10,440 nucleotides of DNA from Chloroflexota bacterium (GTDB lineage Bacteria; Chloroflexota; Limnocylindria; QHBO01), in NCBI GenBank assembly GCA_005879815.1, contig VBKA01000011.1, forward strand, positions 1-10,440, in the 5' to 3' direction. The position numbers were made by a program, and so were the translations under genes. Each line of letters starts with the position of its first letter. Within the stretch, counting starts at the first letter, position 1. The notes below the pieces were generated by a model. That model did not search any database, was not told where the DNA came from, and saw nothing but the letters and a program-made list of their open reading frames with translations. Positions 7,113 to 10,440 of this stretch are shown piece by piece.

Positions 7113-7127
7113 TGGCACTCGCGTTGC
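7113..7127 (+). promoter_or_regulatory. Sigma-54 (RpoN) -24/-12 promoter of the PKD protein gene
   Basis: TGGCACTCGCGTTGC matches the RpoN consensus TGGCAC-N5-TTGC at every fixed base. The GG (7114-7115) and GC (7126-7127) are exactly 10 bp apart. Transcription should start about 7138-7139, giving a leader of some 55 nt before the ATG at 7194. It sits in non-coding DNA, faces the PKD gene, and directly follows the gene for a sigma-54 activator. Confidence 0.85.
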
Positions 7128-7193
7128 GTACTGGACAGTGAACGGCCAACGCCAGGCCAGACCTGGGCACCCACGAGACAGTAGGAGGACCGT

Positions 7194-9746
7194 ATGAGAT
7201 CGTTGCGACGAACCGGGATCGGAATCGTGGCCGGCCTGACTATGTTTACGGCCTGCCCGCAATCCAATGCATGGGCAGCCCTCGAGGTCTCCAACACCTT
7301 CAGCCTGCGAGACCATGTCGGCCCGAACACGGTTGGAAGCATCCCCGGCGACCGTCTCGTGTTCGGCGCCGTCGACGTCACTCCGTCCGGGCCGCCCACC
7401 GAGGTGACCGCGACCCAGGGGCAGACGACGATCCGACTTTCCTTCATCCCGCAAGCGCTCTTTCCGAACCAATATGCCGCGAGCCTGCCCTTCGACCCAT
7501 CGCTCACCGGATCGTGGACGCTGAGTGCGACGCGAGGGACAGAGACCGCCTCCGCCATCACAAACGCCACCCCTAATCCGCAACTGGTGCCGCTCGTGAA
7601 CAACCTTCGCGTCGTCGGCGCCGAGACTTCCCCACTAACGCCGACACTCGCATGGGAACTGCCGGATCTTTCAGGCTTCAACGTAACGAGGATCCGGATT
7701 CGCGTGCTCGATGCCCTCAACGGCAACCAGCTGGCTCAGCTCGCGCCTCTGTCGCCGACCGCCACAAGCATGACGATCCCGCCTGGAACCTTGCAACCTG
7801 CTCGTGCCTTTGTGTTCCGCGTGATGCTGGACGACGTGTCCGCTGGCTTCCTGCAAAACCGCTCGAGTACGTTCTCCGCTCCACACGTCCTCCCTCCCCT
7901 TTCGGGCTCGGGCACGGCGGCGGTCGACGGCATCCTGAGCCCGGGAGAATGGGACAGCGCGGGACGGCTGGACTTCCCCGTGCCCCGGCCGCCGCATGAC
8001 GGCGGCGGTACCTTCACCGCCACGCTCTACGTGATGAATGACGCAACGAACCTGTATTTGGGGATGCGGGCGCCGCTGGTGGCGGCACCCGAGTGGCTGA
8101 TGTTCATCTTCGACAACGACAACAACGGCGTGTTCGCGGATGGTCACGACATCATCCAGCTCACTCCAGGAGCTTCACTCCGCGACGAGTTCTATTCGAC
8201 TCAGCCACCCTGTCCCCCTGGCTTCTTTTGCCCCACCCTGGACACGACCGCCGGGGGAACGAGTGACGGGACCGGGGTCGCGGTGATCTCGAGCGACTAC
8301 GTCTTCTATGAGATCGCCCATCCCTTGAATAGCGGCGACCGCCTGGACTTCGCGCTGAAAGCCGGCGATCGGGTCGGGTTCCGGGTCAACTATTCCGTTA
8401 CCACCTACGATCCCGCCTGCACGACCGGGTGCTCTAGCAACCGCTTCTACCCCCCCGGCGGCACGGCCGGGATCGGCATCAACTCCGTGACGGGCCCCGT
8501 GGCCAAACCAGTCGCGAACGCCGGTCCCGACCAGAGGGTGAGCGAAGGCACCGCCGTCGGTCTGGACGGCTCGGCGAGTTCCGGCCCCGATCTTTCTTTC
8601 CAGTGGACCCAGGTCGCGGGCCCGGCTGTTTCTTTGGCCGGCGCCACGACGCAGACACCCACGTTCGCAGCTCCCCCACTGCCGGGTGGGTTTGGCAGCC
8701 AAACACTCACGTTTCAATTGACGGTGAGCAATAGCGCAGGGTCCAATTCGGATAGCGTGGACGTGTTCGTCGGCAACGTGAACCACGCGCCGAAACCGCA
8801 CGCGGGAGTGGAGCAGACGGTGAAGGAAGGCAGCCTGGTCATGCTCGACGGCCGCGCCAGCTTCGATCCGGATGGAGACCCACTCACCTACCGATGGCTC
8901 CAGCTCGCGGGCCTTCCGGTCGCGCTGGCTGAGGCCGAGACGTCGACCCCGTACTTTACGGCGCCAGTCCTCTCGGGCGGACTCAACGGCCAGGAGGTTT
9001 TGACGTTCGCCCTGACCGTCTCGGACGGCACTCTGTCGCAGACGGATGAAGTTCGTGTCGTCGTCGAGCAGCTCGACCACCCGCCAGTCGCCGACGCCGG
9101 CATGCCCCAGACGGTCCACACTGGAAGACTCGTCACCCTCGATGGCAGCCGTAGCGGCGACCCCGACGCCGATCCCATCTTCTTCAAGTGGAGCCAGGTC
9201 GGTGGCCCAGCCGTCGAGCTCGCCAATGCCACCACCCCGACTCCCAGCTTCAGTGCGCCAGCCGCCAGTGGCCCGACAGGCCTCATGTTCCGTCTGATCG
9301 TTAGCGACACACATCTCGACAGCGAGCCCGCGGACGTGGTAATCACCGTCGTCAACGATCGCCCGCTCTGTCAGCTCGCGAGAGCTGTCCCAGACCGCCT
9401 CTGGCCGCCCGATCACCGCATGGTGCCGATCGGGATCACGGGGGTGACGGACCCTGACGACGACACCGTGACCATCCGGATTCTCGCAGTGACCCAGGAC
9501 GAGCCTTCGAGCGGGCTCGGCGGCGGTGACACGAGCCCGGACGCTTTGATGCTGGACGACATCCCCCTGCTCAGGGCCGAGCGGTCAGGGGTCGGAAACG
9601 GACGTGTCTACCACGTTTCCTTCGTGGCCGACGACCGGCTCGGCGGCCGGTGTAGCGGGGAGGTCCAGGTCGGGGTTCCCAAGAGCATGGAAGCGGGAGC
9701 ACCGATCATCGACGATGGCCGACTCTATGATTCTTCCCTGCCGTAA
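7194..9746 (+). CDS. Secreted multidomain protein: Ig/FN3-like, CBM9/DOMON-like, three PKD domains, conserved C-terminal domain
   Basis: An 850-residue exported protein with AGGAGG 5 nt before the ATG. The signal peptide has basic MRSLRR, a hydrophobic core and a likely cleavage after AWA (residue 28). The Cys in FTAC is a poor lipobox. Residues ~30-130 and ~135-230 look like beta-sandwich (Ig/FN3-like) domains. Residues ~241-430 resemble CBM9/DOMON-like modules (AVDGILSPGEWD, TLYVMNDATNLYLG, FDNDNNGVF). Three PKD domains follow (~439-529, ~532-626, ~629-721), each with an A-G-x-x-Q start and a W-x-Q-x-x-G core. Residues ~725-832 form a separate C-terminal domain (LWPPDHRMVPI, VTDPDDD, TQDEPSSGLGGGDTSPDA, LLRAERSGVGNGRVY). 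No catalytic motif is seen, so surface binding, adhesion or matrix structure is more likely than enzyme activity. Expression should depend on sigma-54. Export through the nearby secretin is possible but unproven. Confidence 0.85.
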   Translation: MRSLRRTGIGIVAGLTMFTACPQSNAWAALEVSNTFSLRDHVGPNTVGSIPGDRLVFGAVDVTPSGPPTEVTATQGQTTIRLSFIPQALFPNQYAASLPFDPSLTGSWTLSATRGTETASAITNATPNPQLVPLVNNLRVVGAETSPLTPTLAWELPDLSGFNVTRIRIRVLDALNGNQLAQLAPLSPTATSMTIPPGTLQPARAFVFRVMLDDVSAGFLQNRSSTFSAPHVLPPLSGSGTAAVDGILSPGEWDSAGRLDFPVPRPPHDGGGTFTATLYVMNDATNLYLGMRAPLVAAPEWLMFIFDNDNNGVFADGHDIIQLTPGASLRDEFYSTQPPCPPGFFCPTLDTTAGGTSDGTGVAVISSDYVFYEIAHPLNSGDRLDFALKAGDRVGFRVNYSVTTYDPACTTGCSSNRFYPPGGTAGIGINSVTGPVAKPVANAGPDQRVSEGTAVGLDGSASSGPDLSFQWTQVAGPAVSLAGATTQTPTFAAPPLPGGFGSQTLTFQLTVSNSAGSNSDSVDVFVGNVNHAPKPHAGVEQTVKEGSLVMLDGRASFDPDGDPLTYRWLQLAGLPVALAEAETSTPYFTAPVLSGGLNGQEVLTFALTVSDGTLSQTDEVRVVVEQLDHPPVADAGMPQTVHTGRLVTLDGSRSGDPDADPIFFKWSQVGGPAVELANATTPTPSFSAPAASGPTGLMFRLIVSDTHLDSEPADVVITVVNDRPLCQLARAVPDRLWPPDHRMVPIGITGVTDPDDDTVTIRILAVTQDEPSSGLGGGDTSPDALMLDDIPLLRAERSGVGNGRVYHVSFVADDRLGGRCSGEVQVGVPKSMEAGAPIIDDGRLYDSSLP

Positions 9747-10015
9747 AGACCCAATGTGACCAAGACAGACGTGTCGCCTTGCTGCTCGCGAGTGGCGCGC
9801 CGTGCGGCGGGGCGTCGTGAGCGCGCTCGTAGAGGTTGAGGGCCTGCGCACTCTCGACGCCGTCATCCTGGGTGGCTCATTGGTCACTCTTCGCCGCGCT
9901 CGAATCCGTTCGCAGGGGTCTTGGAGGCCCACGACTCGCGAGACCAGAAGGATCGCCACAAGCACCCTGTCTCGAAGCGGTAAGGCAACTGAAACCCGCA
10001 GCTAGAGCGGGCGCC
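9747..10015. other. Non-coding stretch after the PKD gene
   Basis: I see no supported gene here. Small open frames on both strands have no family resemblance and no ribosome-binding sites. Short palindromes (CTCGCGAG, GGCGCGCC) occur, but no T-run terminator follows the PKD gene. The right end holds the weak hairpin described separately. Confidence 0.5.
9991..10011 (-). terminator. Weak intrinsic-terminator-like hairpin behind the SnoaL-like remnant
   Basis: On the minus strand CCCGC (10011-10007), a 7-nt loop and GCGGG (9999-9995) are followed by TTTC. This begins 4 nt after the TGA of the remnant. The stem is only 5 bp and the T-run only 3, so it is at best a weak or decayed terminator. 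Confidence 0.35.
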
Positions 10016-10250
10016 TCATGCTGGTTTCTCAACGATCTTCCAATACGGGTCCTTCCTGATGACCTTCCCGTCTCGAAACTCCCGGTGGTCGCATCCGCGC
10101 ACCCGGACTCGGCGCCCTTCTGGCGTCGTGCCGGTCAGAAGCCACTCGGAGACGCCCATATCGCCACTGACCCAGTGTCGGTCATCACTAGTAGCGGACG
10201 TCCGGGAGGCCTTTGAAGCGCGTCGCTAGTGTCCCGTCCTCGAAGTCATG
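10016..10250 (-). pseudogene. Frameshifted, 5'-truncated SnoaL/NTF2-like protein remnant
   Basis: On the minus strand, codons 10189-10019 read SDDRHWVSGDMGVSEW, then LLTGTTPEGRRVRVRGC, then FRDGKVIRKDPYWKIVE and TGA (10018-10016). That is the C-terminal half of the SnoaL-like/NTF2 fold family, small cone-shaped proteins that include isomerases, cyclases and many of unknown role. The preceding family segment continues only in another frame (10250-10191: DFEDGTLATRFKGLPDVRY), which then meets TAG. Removing one base near 10190 would join both parts in frame. Upstream, an in-frame TAA (10253-10251) and a sudden change to 83% GC sequence cut the gene off before the N-terminal part of the fold. The single shift could be a sequencing error, but the missing 5' end argues for real decay. 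The substrate is unknown. Confidence 0.65.
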
Positions 10251-10280
10251 TTAAGCGCCCGACAGCGCGCGGCGCCGGAG

Positions 10281-10426
10281 CCGCCGGGCACGTGCGGCAG
10301 GGGATCACGGGACCACGCGGCACGCGTGCGCTGCCCCGTTGCGGCTGGGCTCCCCCTGGGGCCGCGGGGTCCGTCGCCCGCGGGCGGGAACGGGTCCCGT
10401 GGACCCCTGCCGCACGCGCCCGACGG
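10281..10426. repeat. Long imperfect inverted repeat in an 83% GC segment
   Basis: Arms 10281-10314 and 10393-10426 (34 nt each) are complementary at 30 of 34 positions and enclose 78 nt. The spacer holds further self-complementary parts, including the perfect palindrome CGCCCGCGGGCG (10375-10386) and a GCGGC/GCCGC pairing (10341-10345 with 10361-10365). From 10261 to the window edge 150 of 180 bases are G or C. GCGCCCGAC-R-GC appears at both 10255-10266 and 10416-10427. It could be the end of a mobile or foldback element, a structured RNA, or an interspersed repeat. The right limit is unknown because the window ends. Confidence 0.6.
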
Positions 10427-10440
10427 CCCGCTGCGCGGCG

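Noticed and set aside
7245..7256. Lipoprotein lipobox (FTAC) in the PKD protein signal peptide
   Set aside because: Phe at the usual Leu position and a better signal peptidase I site (AWA) seven residues later.
6506..7726. Minus-strand open frame (406 codons) spanning the sigma-54 promoter region
   Set aside because: It crosses the ends of two solid genes and the regulatory region, shows no family pattern and looks like a high-GC artefact.
8175..9416. Minus-strand open frame (413 codons) opposite the PKD protein
   Set aside because: Shadow frame with Arg/Gly/Val-rich content; the sense frame has clear PKD repeats.
9585..9965. Minus-strand frame with a hydrophobic N-terminus (VLVAILLVSRVVGL)
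   Set aside because: It overlaps the end of the PKD gene, lacks a ribosome-binding site and the rest has no recognisable fold.
9836..10216. Plus-strand frame of 126 codons at the right end
   Set aside because: It is antisense to the recognisable SnoaL-like remnant.
1..10440. CRISPR array, tRNA, rRNA, transposase or integrase
   Set aside because: No regularly spaced repeats, cloverleaf, rRNA-like stretches or recombinase motifs were seen on either strand.

Overview
This is a GC-rich bacterial window (roughly two-thirds G+C by eye, with G/C-ending codons). It suggests an uncultured, Gram-negative lineage of the Rokubacteria/Methylomirabilota or deltaproteobacterial kind. The reasons are a type II secretion-like PDZ protein and an outer-membrane secretin, a sigma-54 activator with a matching -24/-12 promoter, and large TPR/ATPase regulators and PKD proteins. 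The taxonomic call is inference from style and is not proven.

Layout. 1-419 (+): 3' end of a GspC-like PDZ protein, cut by the window edge. 404-2248 (-): a GspD/PulD-type secretin, converging on the PDZ gene with a 16-bp overlap of the 3' ends. Its TTG start is preceded by a Shine-Dalgarno that can be sequestered in a hairpin. 2249-2932: a 684-bp intergenic stretch, less GC-rich than its surroundings. It holds what looks like the fossil C-terminus of an outer-membrane beta-barrel and a TATAAT promoter so close to the next ATG that the mRNA should be nearly leaderless. 2933-6964 (+): a 1343-residue regulator fusing a sigma-54 activator AAA+ domain, a Fis-type HTH, a class III nucleotide-cyclase-like domain without metal-binding aspartates, a second STAND-like ATPase and a long TPR tail. 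6965-7193: a regulatory region with two pairs of direct repeats followed by a perfect-looking sigma-54 promoter (TGGCAC-N5-TTGC). 7194-9746 (+): a secreted 850-residue protein with Ig/FN3-like, CBM9/DOMON-like and three PKD domains plus a conserved C-terminal domain. 9747-10015: no gene seen. 10016-10250 (-): a frameshifted, 5'-truncated SnoaL/NTF2-like remnant. 10254-10440: an 83% GC, non-coding-looking segment dominated by a long imperfect inverted repeat.

How it may work together (inference). The fusion protein is the only sigma-54 activator in the window and lies directly upstream of the only good sigma-54 promoter. The simplest model is a local circuit: the STAND/TPR/pseudocyclase tail senses a signal and controls the AAA+/HTH head. 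The head binds the repeat pairs about 80-150 bp upstream of the start site and switches on the secreted PKD protein. The GspC/GspD-like pair next door could be its export route. The most unusual points are the reversed order of the regulator (sensor after the DNA-binding domain), its GAFTDA loop in place of GAFTGA, the inactive-looking cyclase module, and the matched promoter with candidate enhancers.
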